Shown: positions 17,824 to 29,015 of the stretch, piece after piece
Position numbering within the stretch: position 1 is the stretch's first letter
Layout of the letters: the number at the start of each line of letters is the position of its first letter
Source of the DNA: Rhodopseudomonas palustris
Lineage (GTDB): Bacteria; Pseudomonadota; Alphaproteobacteria; Rhizobiales; Xanthobacteraceae
Direction: 5' to 3'
DNA: 64,000 bases
NCBI RefSeq assembly: GCF_013415845.1
Contig: NZ_CP058907.1
Location: forward strand, 3,596,001-3,660,000
The notes under the pieces: model-generated
Database searches by the model: none
Told to the model about the DNA's origin: nothing
What the model saw: the letters and a program-made list of their open reading frames with translations, nothing else
Made by a program: the position numbers and the translations under genes

Positions 17824-18882
17824 TTACTTCGCGCCGGCCTTCTGGGCGTATTCCCACGCCAGCTGCGCCATCGGCACGGTGCGAGCGGCAGACTCCTTGG
17901 CCTTGTCGGAGGCCGCGGTGCCGTCGCGGACGCGGCCGGCGATGCCCGCCAGAATGCCGGCGAGGCGGAAGGTGTTATAGGCCAGATACCAATTGAGGTT
18001 CGGCACGCCGGCGATGCCCGCGGCCTTGCAATAGATGTCGGCGGCCTGCTCCAGCGTCGGCAGATTCAGCGCCTTCAGATCGGCCTCGGCGAGGCCCGGC
18101 ATTGCCCACTGCATCAACAGATAGGTGAAGTCGGCCATCGGATCGCCGAGCGTTGACAGCTCCCAGTCGAGCACCGCCTGCACCCGCGGCTCGGTGGCGT
18201 GGAAGATCATGTTGTCGAGCCGGTAGTCGCCGTGCACCACCGACACCCGCTCCTGCACCGGAACCGTGCTCGGCAGCCATTCCATCAGCCGCTCCATCTC
18301 CGGTATGGGCTCGGCCACCGACGCCTTGTACTGCTTGCTCCAGCGGTCGACTTGGCGGGCGAAGTAATTGCCCGGCTTGCCGAAGTCGCCGAGACCGATC
18401 TTCTCCGGCTCGTAGCTGTGGAGCTGCGCCAGCGTCTCGATCTTGGCCTTGAAGATCGCCCAGCGCGACTCCGGCGTCTGGGTCGGCAGGGTCGGATCCC
18501 AGAACACCCGGCCCTCTTCCATCGACATGACGTAGAACGACACGCCGATCACGGAATCGTCGGTGCACAGCGCATAGGCCTTGGCGACCGGGAAACCCTG
18601 CTTGCCGAGCGCGGCGATGACGCGGAATTCACGATCAACCGCGTGCGCCGACGGCAGCAGCTTGCCGAACGGCTTGCGCCGCATCACGTAGGAACGGTTC
18701 GGGGTAATGAGCTTATAGGTCGGGTTGGACTGCCCGCCCCTGAACTGCTGAACCTCGAGCGGGCCCTGATAGCCCTCGACATTCGCCTGCATCCATTCGG
18801 CGAGGCGGGCCTCGTCGACCCGATGCCGCTCCTCGACCGGCTTGGTGCCGGTGTAATCGTCGTCGTTTCGCTTCCCGACCAA
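17824..18882 (-). CDS. APH/ACAD10-like phosphotransferase (LvaA-like)
   Basis: The 352-residue protein belongs to the aminoglycoside phosphotransferase fold (PF01636), but to the branch found with acyl-CoA dehydrogenases (N-terminal part of human ACAD10/11; LvaA of Pseudomonas putida). Motifs: FRGGQSNPTYKL (glycine loop), VVHGDYRLDNMIF (catalytic loop, HGDYRLDN) and VLDWELSTLGDP (metal Asp). Characterised members phosphorylate the 4-hydroxyl of 4-hydroxyacyl-CoA. The start is TTG at 18882, chosen because AAGGAG lies exactly 6 nt upstream. It lies downstream of the acyl-CoA dehydrogenase gene on the same strand, separated by a repeat, and ends at a terminator. Confidence 0.88.
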   Translation of the reverse strand: MVGKRNDDDYTGTKPVEERHRVDEARLAEWMQANVEGYQGPLEVQQFRGGQSNPTYKLITPNRSYVMRRKPFGKLLPSAHAVDREFRVIAALGKQGFPVAKAYALCTDDSVIGVSFYVMSMEEGRVFWDPTLPTQTPESRWAIFKAKIETLAQLHSYEPEKIGLGDFGKPGNYFARQVDRWSKQYKASVAEPIPEMERLMEWLPSTVPVQERVSVVHGDYRLDNMIFHATEPRVQAVLDWELSTLGDPMADFTYLLMQWAMPGLAEADLKALNLPTLEQAADIYCKAAGIAGVPNLNWYLAYNTFRLAGILAGIAGRVRDGTAASDKAKESAARTVPMAQLAWEYAQKAGAK

Positions 18883-18942
18883 GTGACGCTCCTTGTTCTT
18901 GTTCGCGCGTTACGCGCCGCGCGTTCCGACAATCCCAAAATA

Positions 18943-19013
18943 GTCATACCCGGGCTTGACCCGGGTATCCATCTTTTCAAGAGATGGATCGCCGGATCAA
19001 GTCCGGCGATGAC
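18943..19013. repeat. Intergenic palindromic repeat, type A
   Basis: GTCATACCCGGGCTTGACCCGGGTATCCATC ... GATGGATCGCCGGATCAAGTCCGGCGATGAC, with inner hairpins CCCGGG-CTTGA-CCCGGG. It is related to 1789-1875. It splits the dehydrogenase and kinase genes and may protect or attenuate the transcript. Confidence 0.8.
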
Positions 19014-19033
19014 CTTTTTATGCGGCCTACGTG

Positions 19034-20266
<1,233 letters not shown>

Positions 20267-20434
20267 CAGGCGATCCTCACTGTTTTCCCAGACTGTTGTG
20301 ACCGACGGGGTGGCGGCACTGTCGTCCTGCCGCACCGCGCCCGCAAGTCGGATTTCCGCCCCGCGCCTCCCGAAAGGCCGGAGGCCACGAACCGCGAAAA
20401 CGAAGCTGCCGGCGCCTCGGCGCCCGACGGCGCA

Positions 20435-20466
20435 TTGACTTCCGGCTATGAAACGATAGTTTCATA
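20435..20466 (+). promoter_or_regulatory. Promoter region with TetR-type operator
   Basis: TTGACT (20435-20440) is followed 16 nt later by TAGTTT. Overlapping the -10 side is the perfect inverted repeat TATGAAAC-GATA-GTTTCATA (20447-20466, 8-bp arms). It lies in the 243-nt gap between the divergent acyl-CoA dehydrogenase and TetR genes, 44 nt before the TetR start, and is the natural binding site for that regulator. Promoter elements are tentative; the palindrome is clear. Confidence 0.7.
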
Positions 20467-20509
20467 CAGCTGTTTGAATTGCAAGAACGATGATTTCCCG
20501 CGGAGCGGC

Positions 20510-21172
20510 ATGTCCACCGACACCACACGCAGTGCCATCCTGACCGCCGCCGAACGGCTGTATGCCGAACGCGGCTTCGGCGACGTGACGTTGCGCGACA
20601 TCGTCGCCGCAGCGGGCGTCAACCTCGCCGCAGTGAACTATCACTTCGGCTCCAAGGACGAGCTGATCGCCGAGCTGTTCGTGACGCGGTCGATCGTCAC
20701 CAACCGCGAGCGGCTCAACGAGCTGAAGGCCGCGGAAGCTGCCGGCGGCGGCCGCGCACCGATCGAAGCGGTGCTACGCGCGCTGGTCGGCCCGACCTTG
20801 CGCGGCTGCCTCGGCCCGGACAGCCAGCGCTCGGATGCCGCGCGCTTCATGATCCGCGCCGCGATTGAAACCATCCCGCCGATCCGCAAGATCAAGAATC
20901 GCGAGATCGATCACTTGCGCAAATTCGCCGCGGCGATGCGGCGCTCGCTGCCCGGCAAGCCGGACGCGGAGATCTATTGGGGCCTGCACTTCGCGCTGGC
21001 GATGGCGCAGCAGACCGTGCGCGACAGCGAGCGCCTGCTGCGGCTGTCGGAAGGCATCTGCGATCTCGACGATGTCGACGGCGTCATCGACCGCGTCGTG
21101 GCGGTCGCGTCGCTGGCGCTGAAGATGGGCACCGTCGGCACCAGCGAGGTTGCAGTGTCACGGCGGCGCTGA
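20510..21172 (+). CDS. TetR-family transcriptional regulator
   Basis: The 220-residue protein has a standard TetR DNA-binding domain: TRSAILTAAERLYAERGFGDVTLRDIVAAAGVNLAAVNYHFGSKDELI (residues 6-53). The rest is a ligand-binding helical domain with the CecR/YbiH-like C-terminal segment (PTLRGCLGPDSQRSDAARFMIRA). Read with GGAG before the ATG. It is divergent from the acyl-CoA dehydrogenase gene and probably represses it and itself through the palindrome at 20447-20466. Effector probably an acyl-CoA (inference). Confidence 0.9.
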   Translation: MSTDTTRSAILTAAERLYAERGFGDVTLRDIVAAAGVNLAAVNYHFGSKDELIAELFVTRSIVTNRERLNELKAAEAAGGGRAPIEAVLRALVGPTLRGCLGPDSQRSDAARFMIRAAIETIPPIRKIKNREIDHLRKFAAAMRRSLPGKPDAEIYWGLHFALAMAQQTVRDSERLLRLSEGICDLDDVDGVIDRVVAVASLALKMGTVGTSEVAVSRRR

Positions 21173-21201
21173 GCCGATCGGCGCAGCAACCGCCGGATGC
21201 A

Positions 21202-22863
21202 TCACCGCGCGATCAGCTCGACGATGCGATACAGCACCAGCCCGGCCGCCAGAACCAGATAGCCGCGCAGCACCAGCAGCCAGGTGCGGCTGACCGCGCT
21301 GAGGCGCGCGGGCGGCAGCGTGGCGAGCGGCGGCATCCGCCACTCTTCCGGCGCGACGACCGATCGCGCGGAGGGCTCGGCGCGGACGCCCTGCCCGCGG
21401 CGTGCGATCAGCGCCACGGCACCGGACAGCAGCAGCGCGCCGACCACGCCTCCGCCCAGGATGCCGAGGATCGTCGTCTCGCCGACGCCGGGAAACAGCA
21501 CCGACACTGTGAGGATCACCGACAGCAGCACCAGCACCGCGACGATTGCACCGGTGAACAGGTTGCCGGCGCGGCCGTTGACCCACGGCCCGAGCACGGC
21601 CTTGTCGTTACACAGCAGCAGCAAGAACACCGTCGCGCTCGGCAGCAGCACGCCGGCAAGCGTCTGCACCGCATTGGTGAGCAGGCCGAGCGGCATTCCC
21701 GGCGTCACGACCAGCGCCGCCGCGAACGCGATCAGCCCGGCATAGACCGCATAGAATCCCTTCGCCTCACTCGGCTTGCGGTGCAGCGAATGCGCGACCG
21801 CGAACACGTCGCCGATCGCGTAGGCGGTCGCCAGCGACACTGCGGCGGCGCCGATGATGCTGGCGTCGAGCAGCGCCAGCGCGAACAGGATCGCCGGCAG
21901 CCGACCGGCGGCCTGCTCCAGCCCATGCGCAGTGCCGAGCGCATCGGTGTAGGCGCCGAATTCCGGCCGACCCGCAAACGCCGCCGCCGAAAACCCGATC
22001 ATCGCCACCGCACCGATGATCACCAGCGCGATGCCGACACACAGATCCCAGCGCTCATAGCGGATGAAGCGCGGCGTGATTCGCTTGTCGATCAAATAGC
22101 TCTGCTGGAAGAACAATTGCCACGGCGCGATCGTGGTGCCGACGATGGCGATGATCAGCAGCATCACCTCGCCGAGCGGCGCGCCGGCCGGCATCTTCGG
22201 CACGAAGAAATCATGCGCCAGTTGCGGCAGCGGCGGATGCACCATCACGGCAACCGGGATCAGCAGCAGGCTGCCGGCGACCAGCACCAGCGCGAACCGT
22301 TCGAACCTTCGGAAATCGCCAGTCGAGACCGCGAAGGTGATGATCACCGCGGCCGCGATCACGCCCCAGAATTGCGACAGGCCGAGATACTGCAGCGCCA
22401 GGCTGATGCCGATGAATTCGGTGACCAGCGTCAGCGCGTTGAGCAGGAACAGGTCGGCGACGCTGAACGCGCCCCAGAACTTGCCGAACCGCGCGAAGAT
22501 CAGCCGCGCGTGGCCGACGCCGGTGACCGCGCCCAGCCGCACCACCATCTCCTGATTGACGTACAGCACCGGGATCAGCAGCAGCAGCGTCCACAGCAGC
22601 GTGGTGCCGTAGTTCTGGCCGGCCTGGGTGTAGGTGCCGAATGCGCCGGCGTCATTGTCGCCGACCATCACGATCAGGCCGGGCCCGGCGATCGCCAGCA
22701 GCGTTTGCAGCCGGGCCTTGAACGTTCGCCGCGGCGCGCGATCGTCGGCCGCGATGGTGCCGAGCGCGCCGCGGATCTCGCCGAGATGGGCGCTGTCCAG
22801 CACCGCGCTCGGTGGAACGGCGGCGCAGGCCGACGTCGCCTGCAAGGGGATGTGCTTGGTCAT
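21202..22863 (-). CDS. Divergent Nramp-family divalent metal transporter
   Basis: A 553-residue membrane protein of the Nramp family with about 11-12 helices (first near residues 53-75, last near 525-545). The TM1 motif, DPGN in classical MntH, reads DAGA at 71-74 (in GDNDAGAFGTYTQAG); the TM6 motif MPH reads APW at 246-248 (GTTIAPWQLFFQQS). Both the Asn and Met/His metal ligands are therefore replaced, as in Nramp-related proteins with altered specificity (some carry Mg2+). The substrate cannot be read from sequence. AGGAGAG precedes the ATG. The 5' leader has hairpins and a short upstream ORF, suggesting post-transcriptional control. Confidence 0.88.
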   Translation of the reverse strand: MTKHIPLQATSACAAVPPSAVLDSAHLGEIRGALGTIAADDRAPRRTFKARLQTLLAIAGPGLIVMVGDNDAGAFGTYTQAGQNYGTTLLWTLLLLIPVLYVNQEMVVRLGAVTGVGHARLIFARFGKFWGAFSVADLFLLNALTLVTEFIGISLALQYLGLSQFWGVIAAAVIITFAVSTGDFRRFERFALVLVAGSLLLIPVAVMVHPPLPQLAHDFFVPKMPAGAPLGEVMLLIIAIVGTTIAPWQLFFQQSYLIDKRITPRFIRYERWDLCVGIALVIIGAVAMIGFSAAAFAGRPEFGAYTDALGTAHGLEQAAGRLPAILFALALLDASIIGAAAVSLATAYAIGDVFAVAHSLHRKPSEAKGFYAVYAGLIAFAAALVVTPGMPLGLLTNAVQTLAGVLLPSATVFLLLLCNDKAVLGPWVNGRAGNLFTGAIVAVLVLLSVILTVSVLFPGVGETTILGILGGGVVGALLLSGAVALIARRGQGVRAEPSARSVVAPEEWRMPPLATLPPARLSAVSRTWLLVLRGYLVLAAGLVLYRIVELIAR

Positions 22864-22875
22864 TTGACTCTCCTG

Positions 22876-22925
22876 GTCCGGCTTGCGCTCAGGGCCGGAC
22901 GCGGAGAGCGGCGCTAAGCGCTCTC
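22876..22925 (-). promoter_or_regulatory. Two leader hairpins before the Nramp-like gene
   Basis: Just upstream of the transporter ribosome-binding site are two 7-bp perfect stems: GTCCGGC/GCCGGAC (22876-22882 with 22894-22900) and GAGAGCG/CGCTCTC (22904-22910 with 22919-22925). The second one contains the stop codon of the upstream ORF in its loop, so a translating ribosome would open it. The first is 13 nt from the transporter start codon. Regulation is inferred from geometry. Confidence 0.6.
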
Positions 22926-23033
22926 GCCTGCCCGGCGCCGATGCGGCGCGGCCACGTCTGATGCTGATTTCGAGATCGGCAGGCCCGCCGCACGCACGCG
23001 GGCGGCGGCGGGCAATCTGGGTTGATGGTCCAT
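22914..23033 (-). CDS. Short upstream ORF (39 codons), possible leader peptide
   Basis: MDHQPRLPAAARVRAAG... ends in RRRAGESA; 39 residues, rich in Pro, Ala and Arg. AGGAG sits 8 nt before the ATG, and a strong hairpin (23047-23065, GCCCGGC-loop-GCCGGGC) directly abuts that AGGAG. The stop lies inside the loop of the next hairpin, 51 nt before the transporter start. There is no similarity to a known protein that I can recall. The placement suggests a regulatory leader peptide rather than a working protein, by analogy with mgtL-type leaders, which are also Pro-containing. Confidence 0.5.
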   Translation of the reverse strand: MDHQPRLPAAARVRAAGLPISKSASDVAAPHRRRAGESA

Positions 23034-23072
23034 CGTGATGGCTCCTGCCCGGCGCGCAGCCGGGCGTTGGAT

Positions 23073-23339
23073 TTACGCCGCGCGCGAGGGCGGCTGGTAC
23101 ACGCGGTCACCGGTGTCACCGCCTTCGGCGCCCGCCGCATCGTCCGACGGCACCACCGTCCAGCCGGCCATCAGCGTGCCGGCCGAGCTGATATGCCAAC
23201 GCAGCGCCAGCGCCGGACGCTGCGTCCGGTGCGACGTGCTGCGGACGTTGTCGTTGGCGTGGACGCGGCGGCTCTCGGCCGAGCGCGCGGCGCGGCCGGT
23301 CCATGCCGGCCACCAAGCGGTTTTGAAGTTGATCGACAT
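23073..23339 (-). CDS. Small conserved-looking protein with ANDN and RWHIS...AGWTV motifs
   Basis: The 88-residue product starts MSINFKTAWWPAW with a strong GGAGGTGA site before the ATG at 23339. It contains RVHANDN and LALRWHISSAGTLMAGWTV; the pattern (C/L)RW-x5-G-x-L-x2-x-W is common in small uncharacterised proteins of this bacterial family (from general knowledge, not searched). It lies upstream of the leader ORF and Nramp-like gene on the same strand, 39 nt away, so they may share a transcript. Function unknown. Confidence 0.65.
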   Translation of the reverse strand: MSINFKTAWWPAWTGRAARSAESRRVHANDNVRSTSHRTQRPALALRWHISSAGTLMAGWTVVPSDDAAGAEGGDTGDRVYQPPSRAA

Positions 23340-23664
23340 CACTCACCTCCACGGCCGCAGAACGCGGCGGGACGGTGAGATCAGGCGGCTAGCAGCGCAC
23401 CTTGCTCACGCGGCCCGACACGGTCGCGGTCCGATGTGTTGCGGTCGCATTCGCCCGGCCTATCGCGGGGAGAAAGCGGCCAAAGCTGCTAGGGCCCATG
23501 TGCTCTTCGTTGGATGAGAAGGAAGGCTCGCGCGCAAAGGCTCGACCCGGCCGGACCCGTACGCCCGCACCTGTGATCGAGTCAACACTGTTTGTGGTCG
23601 GTCACGCCGCCGTGTGCAGGCCGGCGGGGCCCGCTGCCCCGGCCGGCCCAGTTAACTTGGCGCC
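23340..23664. other. Intergenic region between the small-protein gene and livF
   Basis: No gene was seen in these 325 nt. A GC-rich inverted repeat near 23625-23655 (GGCCGGCGGGGC ... GCCCCGGCCGGCC, one mismatch) lies just upstream of the livF stop and could end transcription on the minus strand, but it has no clear T tract. I compared the region with manganese (yybP-ykoY) and magnesium riboswitch cores and saw no match. Confidence 0.4.
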
Positions 23665-24413
<749 letters not shown>

Positions 24414-24417
<4 letters not shown>

Positions 24418-25184
24418 ACTTGCTCCTCGCCGAGATAGGCTTCGATCACTTTCGGGTTGCCCTTGATCTCGTCGGGCACGCCCTGCGCGATGACGCGGCC
24501 GCCGGCCAGCACGGTGATGCGATCGGCGAGCGAGAACACCACGTGCATGTCGTGCTCGATGATCACGATGGTCATGCCCGACTGCTTGATCTGCCGCAGG
24601 ATCTCGATGGTGGCGTTGGTATCGGCGCGGGCCATGCCGGCGGTCGGCTCGTCCAGCAGCAAGAGCTTCGGCTTCTGCACCAGGCCCATCACCAGTTCGA
24701 GCCGACGCTTGTCGCCGCGCGAGAGCGCGCCAGCCAGATGATACAGATGCCCGCCGAGCCCGCGCTCGCGCAGTGCCTGCACGGCACGCTGGCCAATGTC
24801 GCCCTGCTCGTCGAACCGCGACACCAGCTTGAGCCGGAACGCGCCGTCCTGATGCGACAGCATCGCCATCATGACATTTTCCAGCACGGTCAGATCGCCG
24901 AAGATCTCCGGCGTCTGGAACACGCGCGCCACGCCGAGCTGGTTGATCTCGTAGGGCTTCAGCCCGGTGAGCTCGGTGCCGTGGAACATCACCTTGCCTT
25001 GCGTCGGCGGCAGCACGCCGACGCAGACGTTGAGCAGCGTCGACTTGCCGGCGCCGTTGGGACCGATGATCGCGTGGGTCTCGCCCTCGCGAATGTCGAG
25101 ATGCACGTCGGCCAGCGCGTGCAGACCCGCGAACGTCTTGTGGACGTGATCGATGTGCAGAACGATGTCGCTGTTGACGTTCAT
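24414..25184 (-). CDS. livG: Branched-chain amino acid/organic acid ABC transporter ATPase LivG
   Basis: The 256-residue ATPase has Walker [10 protein letters not shown], the long LivG-type helical insert around [21 protein letters not shown], a signature variant [15 protein letters not shown] (LSRGD instead of LSGGQ) and Walker [13 protein letters not shown]. Its start overlaps the livM stop by 4 nt and its stop overlaps livF. Pairs with LivF. Confidence 0.93.
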
Positions 25185-26404
25185 GGCGCGGTGGCTCTCG
25201 CTTTCTTCTCGGCGGCCTTCTTCTCGATCTCGGCGGTGCGGTCGTGCGCCGGCATCTCCTCGATCACCATTTCGCCGAGACCGTCACGCTGCGGCGAGTC
25301 GCCGAGCGATTTGACCTTCGGGGTGTGCTTGAGGCCGATCAACCGGTTGATGCCTTCCATCACGCCACCGGGCAGGAAGATCACCACCGCCATGAACAGC
25401 AGGCCGAGGGTGAGCTGCCAGCCTTCGCCGACGAACAGGCCCAGCGTCTTGACCACCGGCTCGCGCAGCCCGTCGGGCACGAAGGTGAACATCGCCTTGA
25501 GCTGGGCCTCGTTGTAGGCCGAGAAGATGTTCTCGAAGTACTTGATGATGCCGGTGCCGAGCACCGGGCCGAGCAGCGTGCCAGCGCCGCCGAGGATGGT
25601 CATCAGCACCACCTCGCCCGACGCGGTCCACTGCATGCGCTCGGCGCCCGCCAAAGGATCAGTGGCAGCCAGCAACGCACCGGCGAGACCGGCGAACATG
25701 CCTGAGATCACGAAGGCGGACAGAAGATACGGCCGGGTCGAGTAGCCGGTGTAGCCCATCCGGTTCTGGTTGGACTTGATGGCACGCAGCGTCATGCCGA
25801 ACGGCGAGCGGAAGATCGCGATCGACAGGCCGAACGCCGCCACCAGCACCGCGCCGCAAATGTAGAACCCGGTCCAGCCGGTGATCTGCATCCCGAACAG
25901 CGACGGCGTCGGCGAGACGTAGCCGATCGCGGCGTCGAGATAGCGCGGATCCTGGCGCAGCACGCGCAGGCCGGTCTCGCCGTTGGTGATCGGCGTCAGC
26001 ACCGAATACGCCATGTTGTAGCACATCTGCGCGAACGCCAGCGTCAGGATCGAGAAGTAGATGCCGGAGCGGCGCAAGCTGACGAAGCCGATCGCCAGTG
26101 CCAGCAAGCCGGCCAGCACCACCGACATCGCCACCGCGGGCAACAGATCCATCGACAGCAGCTTGAACGACCACACCGCGGCGTAGGAGCCGACGCCGAG
26201 GAACGCGGCATGGCCGAACGACAGGTAGCCGGTGAGACCGAACAGGATGTTGAAGCCGATCGCGAAGATGCCGTAGATCGCGAACTTCTGCAGCAGATCC
26301 GGATAGCCGGCACCGATCGGGGTGAAGATGATCGGCCCCAGCGCCACCACGATGGCGAAGCCGATCAGTAGCGCGATATCGGCGAGTTTGGAGGTGTGCT
26401 TCAT
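25181..26404 (-). CDS. livM: Branched-chain amino acid/organic acid ABC transporter permease LivM
   Basis: The 407-residue permease has around ten membrane helices and the conserved region [22 protein letters not shown] (about 58-80), plus [20 protein letters not shown] towards the C-terminus. The C-terminal 60 residues are charged and cytosolic ([14 protein letters not shown]). It starts 4 nt after livH ends. Together with LivH it forms the membrane channel. Confidence 0.93.
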   Translation of the reverse strand: MKHTSKLADIALLIGFAIVVALGPIIFTPIGAGYPDLLQKFAIYGIFAIGFNILFGLTGYLSFGHAAFLGVGSYAAVWSFKLLSMDLLPAVAMSVVLAGLLALAIGFVSLRRSGIYFSILTLAFAQMCYNMAYSVLTPITNGETGLRVLRQDPRYLDAAIGYVSPTPSLFGMQITGWTGFYICGAVLVAAFGLSIAIFRSPFGMTLRAIKSNQNRMGYTGYSTRPYLLSAFVISGMFAGLAGALLAATDPLAGAERMQWTASGEVVLMTILGGAGTLLGPVLGTGIIKYFENIFSAYNEAQLKAMFTFVPDGLREPVVKTLGLFVGEGWQLTLGLLFMAVVIFLPGGVMEGINRLIGLKHTPKVKSLGDSPQRDGLGEMVIEEMPAHDRTAEIEKKAAEKKARATAP

Positions 26405-26408
26405 CGGA

Positions 26409-27416
26409 TCAGCTCTCCATCACGCCCTTGCGTCCCAGCAAACCGCGCGGACGCACCAACAACACCACCACGGCGACCAGATAGATGATGATCTGATCGA
26501 TGCCCGGCAGCAGGCCTTTGATCTCGTTCATCGAAGCGAACGACTGCAGGATGCCGAGCAGGAAGCCGGCCAGCACCGCGCCCGGCAGCGAGCCCATGCC
26601 GCCGACCACAACGACGACAAACGACAGCACCAGGAAGTCCATGCCCATGTGGTAATCGGGCGGCACGATCGGCGTGTACATCACGCCGGCCAGGCCCGCG
26701 ACGATCGCCGCGAGGCCGAACACGATGGTGAAGCGCCGCTCGATATTGATGCCGAGCAGGCCGACCGTTTCCCGGTCCTGCATGCCGGCGCGCACCACCA
26801 TGCCGAAGGTGGTGAGCTGGAGGAACGCAAATACCGAGCCGATCACCACCAGCGAGAAGCATAGATAGACGATGCGCCAGTATGGATAAACGATCGCCTC
26901 GGTGATCTGCAGCGAGCCGGAGAACAACGCTGGCGCCGACTGCGCGATCGGGTTGGCGCCGAAGAAGTGCTTGACGATCTCCTGCAGCACGATGGCGAGG
27001 CCGAAAGTGACCAGGATCTGGTCGGCATGCGGGCGCTTGTAGAAGAACCGGATCAGGCCGCGCTCGATCAGGATGCCGATCAGCAGCATCACCGGAATGG
27101 CGAGCAGGATCGAGACCGGCACCGAGTAATCGATCAGCACCTTGCCCCAATCGCCCAGCATCGCCTGGACATACGGCGTCTTGACCTCCAGCGGCGAGCC
27201 CCACGGCGTCGTCCGCGTCGGATCGATCTTGACGATCTCCAACGTCAGAAACTTGTTGAACACCACGGCGCAGAACGCGCCGAGCATGAACAGCGCGCCG
27301 TGGGCGAAGTTCACCACGCCGAGCGTGCCGAAGGCCAAGGTCAGCCCGAGCGCGATCAGCGCATAGGCCCCTCCTTTGTCGAGGCCGTTCAGGATCTGCA
27401 GAACGATCGCGTCCAT
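26409..27416 (-). CDS. livH: Branched-chain amino acid/organic acid ABC transporter permease LivH
   Basis: The 335-residue permease has eight or so membrane helices, [34 protein letters not shown] near the N-terminus and [24 protein letters not shown] in the EAA-like loop. Between helices 2 and 3 (about 52-92) is a hydrophilic insert ([24 protein letters not shown]) found in a sub-group of LivH proteins that move larger carboxylates (inference). It is first of the four co-directional channel genes, 246 nt after the binding-protein gene. Confidence 0.93.
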   Translation of the reverse strand: MDAIVLQILNGLDKGGAYALIALGLTLAFGTLGVVNFAHGALFMLGAFCAVVFNKFLTLEIVKIDPTRTTPWGSPLEVKTPYVQAMLGDWGKVLIDYSVPVSILLAIPVMLLIGILIERGLIRFFYKRPHADQILVTFGLAIVLQEIVKHFFGANPIAQSAPALFSGSLQITEAIVYPYWRIVYLCFSLVVIGSVFAFLQLTTFGMVVRAGMQDRETVGLLGINIERRFTIVFGLAAIVAGLAGVMYTPIVPPDYHMGMDFLVLSFVVVVVGGMGSLPGAVLAGFLLGILQSFASMNEIKGLLPGIDQIIIYLVAVVVLLVRPRGLLGRKGVMES

Positions 27417-27628
27417 GCGTGCTCAATCTCCCCCTGTGTCCGCGGCACCAAGGCGCGCGTCCATCGAAATTCCCCGGCGACCGACACCGGCCGGCGGGCC
27501 AATACGAACTTTGCAGTCACTGTCGCCCCGACCATCGGTCGCAGGCGGTACGCGAATTATTGCTGCTCAAGAGACACGTGGCGGTCGGCTGCGCCCCACG
27601 GCTCAGCCGACCGGTCACGATTGTGCTC

Positions 27629-27653
27629 GCCGGGCCGCAGCGCGCAGCCCGGC
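27629..27653 (-). terminator. Hairpin between binding-protein gene and livH
   Basis: A 7-bp perfect stem GCCGGGC/GCCCGGC with an 11-nt loop lies 10 nt after the binding-protein stop codon and has no T tract. Such hairpins often stabilise the 3' end of an abundant binding-protein mRNA and let only part of the transcripts continue into the channel genes. Confidence 0.45.
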
Positions 27654-27662
27654 TGGATCAGA

Positions 27663-29015
27663 TCAGCCGCACGCCTTGGCGTCCTTGGAGCCGAGTTCGC
27701 CGCCGAAGATGCTCGGATCGTAGGTGACCTGCGACGCCGGCACGATCTTCTTGACTTCGAGCAGATCGAACTTGTCCTTCGGCTTTTCCTTGCCCTGCAC
27801 CACCAGCACGTCCTTGAAGCACTGATGGTCGGCGGCGCGATACAGCGTCTTGCCGTTGCCGAGACCGTCGAACTCGAAGCCTTCGAGGGCCGCGATCACC
27901 TTCGACGGATTGAAGGTGCCGGCACGCTCAACGGCATCTGCATACAGGATAGCCTGGACGTAGCAGGTCTGCGCGGCCTGCGACGGCGGAGTGCCGTAGG
28001 CGGCGCCGAACGACTTGGTGAAGGCGCTGGTGGCGGCGTCTTCGAGCTTCCAGTCCCAGTTCGCGGTGCCGTAGATGCCCTTGATCGCATCGCCGGCGCC
28101 CTGCGCCATCAGCTCGGAGAACAGCGGCACCACGATCTCGAACTTCTTGCCGTTCGCCATCTTGTCGCGCAGGCCGAACTGCACCGCCTGGGTCAAGGAG
28201 TTGATCATGTCCTTGCCGTAGTGATTCAGGATCAGCACGTCGGCGCCGGAGTTCAGCACCGGGGTGATGTACTGCGAGAAGTCGGCGGCGCCGAGCGGCG
28301 TGCGGACCGCCTTGACGGTCTTCCAGCCCTGCTTCTCGGTGGCGTCCTTCATCGACTCTTCCTGGGTCCAGCCCCAGGTGTAGTCGGCGGTCAGGTGATA
28401 CGCCGCACGATCCTTGCCATAGGCTTCGGCGAGCACCGGGCCGAGCGCGACGCCCGACATGTAGGCGTTGAAGAAGTGGCGGAAGCCGTAGGCGCGCTTG
28501 TCCTTGCCGGTGGTGTCGTTGGAGTGGGTCAGGCCGGCCATGAAGATCACGCCGACGTCCTGGCACAGTGACTGCACCGCGACCGCTTCGGCCGACGACG
28601 AGCCGCCGGTGATCATGATCGCGCCGTCCTTTTCGATCATGCGCTTGGCTGTGGCGCGCGCCTGATCGGCCTTGGTCTGGGTATCACCGGAGACGAAGGT
28701 AACCTTCTTGCCGAGCACGCCATTGCCCTTGAGCGCCAGCGGCTTCATGGTCTTCAGCATGCCGCCGTCGCCCTCACCGTTGAGGTGCTTGACCGCGAGC
28801 TGATAGGCCTTGAGTTCATCCATGCCTTCGTCGGCATAGGCGCCGGACTGCGGAACGTTGAAGCCGAAAACGACTTCCTTGCCCTTCGGGATGTTGCAGA
28901 AATCGTCGGCCCAGGCGTCGCGGATGAAAAAGCTCGGCGTCGCGAGGGCGGCAGCACCGGCCAGGCCGGTCTTGAGCGCAGTTCTGCGGTCGATGATAAA
29001 TTTCTTGTCGGCCAT
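27663..29015 (-). CDS. ABC transporter substrate-binding protein, Liv type
   Basis: The 450-residue periplasmic binding protein (type I fold, PF13458) begins MADKKFIIDRRTALKTGLAGAAALATPSFF, a twin-arginine-like signal (R10-R11) with cleavage near DAWA. The mature part starts FCNIPKGKEVVFGFNVPQSGAYADEG and contains ITGGSSSAEAVAVQSLCQDVGVIFMAGLTHSND, the serine-containing ligand loop. It heads the liv operon, so it sets its specificity. Size and the ABC operon fit amino acids, but sub-families like this also bind aromatic acids or amides; the ligand is unknown. Confidence 0.92.
   Translation of the reverse strand: MADKKFIIDRRTALKTGLAGAAALATPSFFIRDAWADDFCNIPKGKEVVFGFNVPQSGAYADEGMDELKAYQLAVKHLNGEGDGGMLKTMKPLALKGNGVLGKKVTFVSGDTQTKADQARATAKRMIEKDGAIMITGGSSSAEAVAVQSLCQDVGVIFMAGLTHSNDTTGKDKRAYGFRHFFNAYMSGVALGPVLAEAYGKDRAAYHLTADYTWGWTQEESMKDATEKQGWKTVKAVRTPLGAADFSQYITPVLNSGADVLILNHYGKDMINSLTQAVQFGLRDKMANGKKFEIVVPLFSELMAQGAGDAIKGIYGTANWDWKLEDAATSAFTKSFGAAYGTPPSQAAQTCYVQAILYADAVERAGTFNPSKVIAALEGFEFDGLGNGKTLYRAADHQCFKDVLVVQGKEKPKDKFDLLEVKKIVPASQVTYDPSIFGGELGSKDAKACG

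Noticed and set aside
20977..22917. 646-codon plus-strand frame across the Nramp-like gene
   Set aside because: Arg/Gln/His-rich low-complexity product antisense to a clear membrane protein gene.
23340..23664. Possible Mn2+ or Mg2+ riboswitch upstream of the Nramp-like unit
   Set aside because: None of the conserved core strings of the yybP-ykoY or M-box classes were found.
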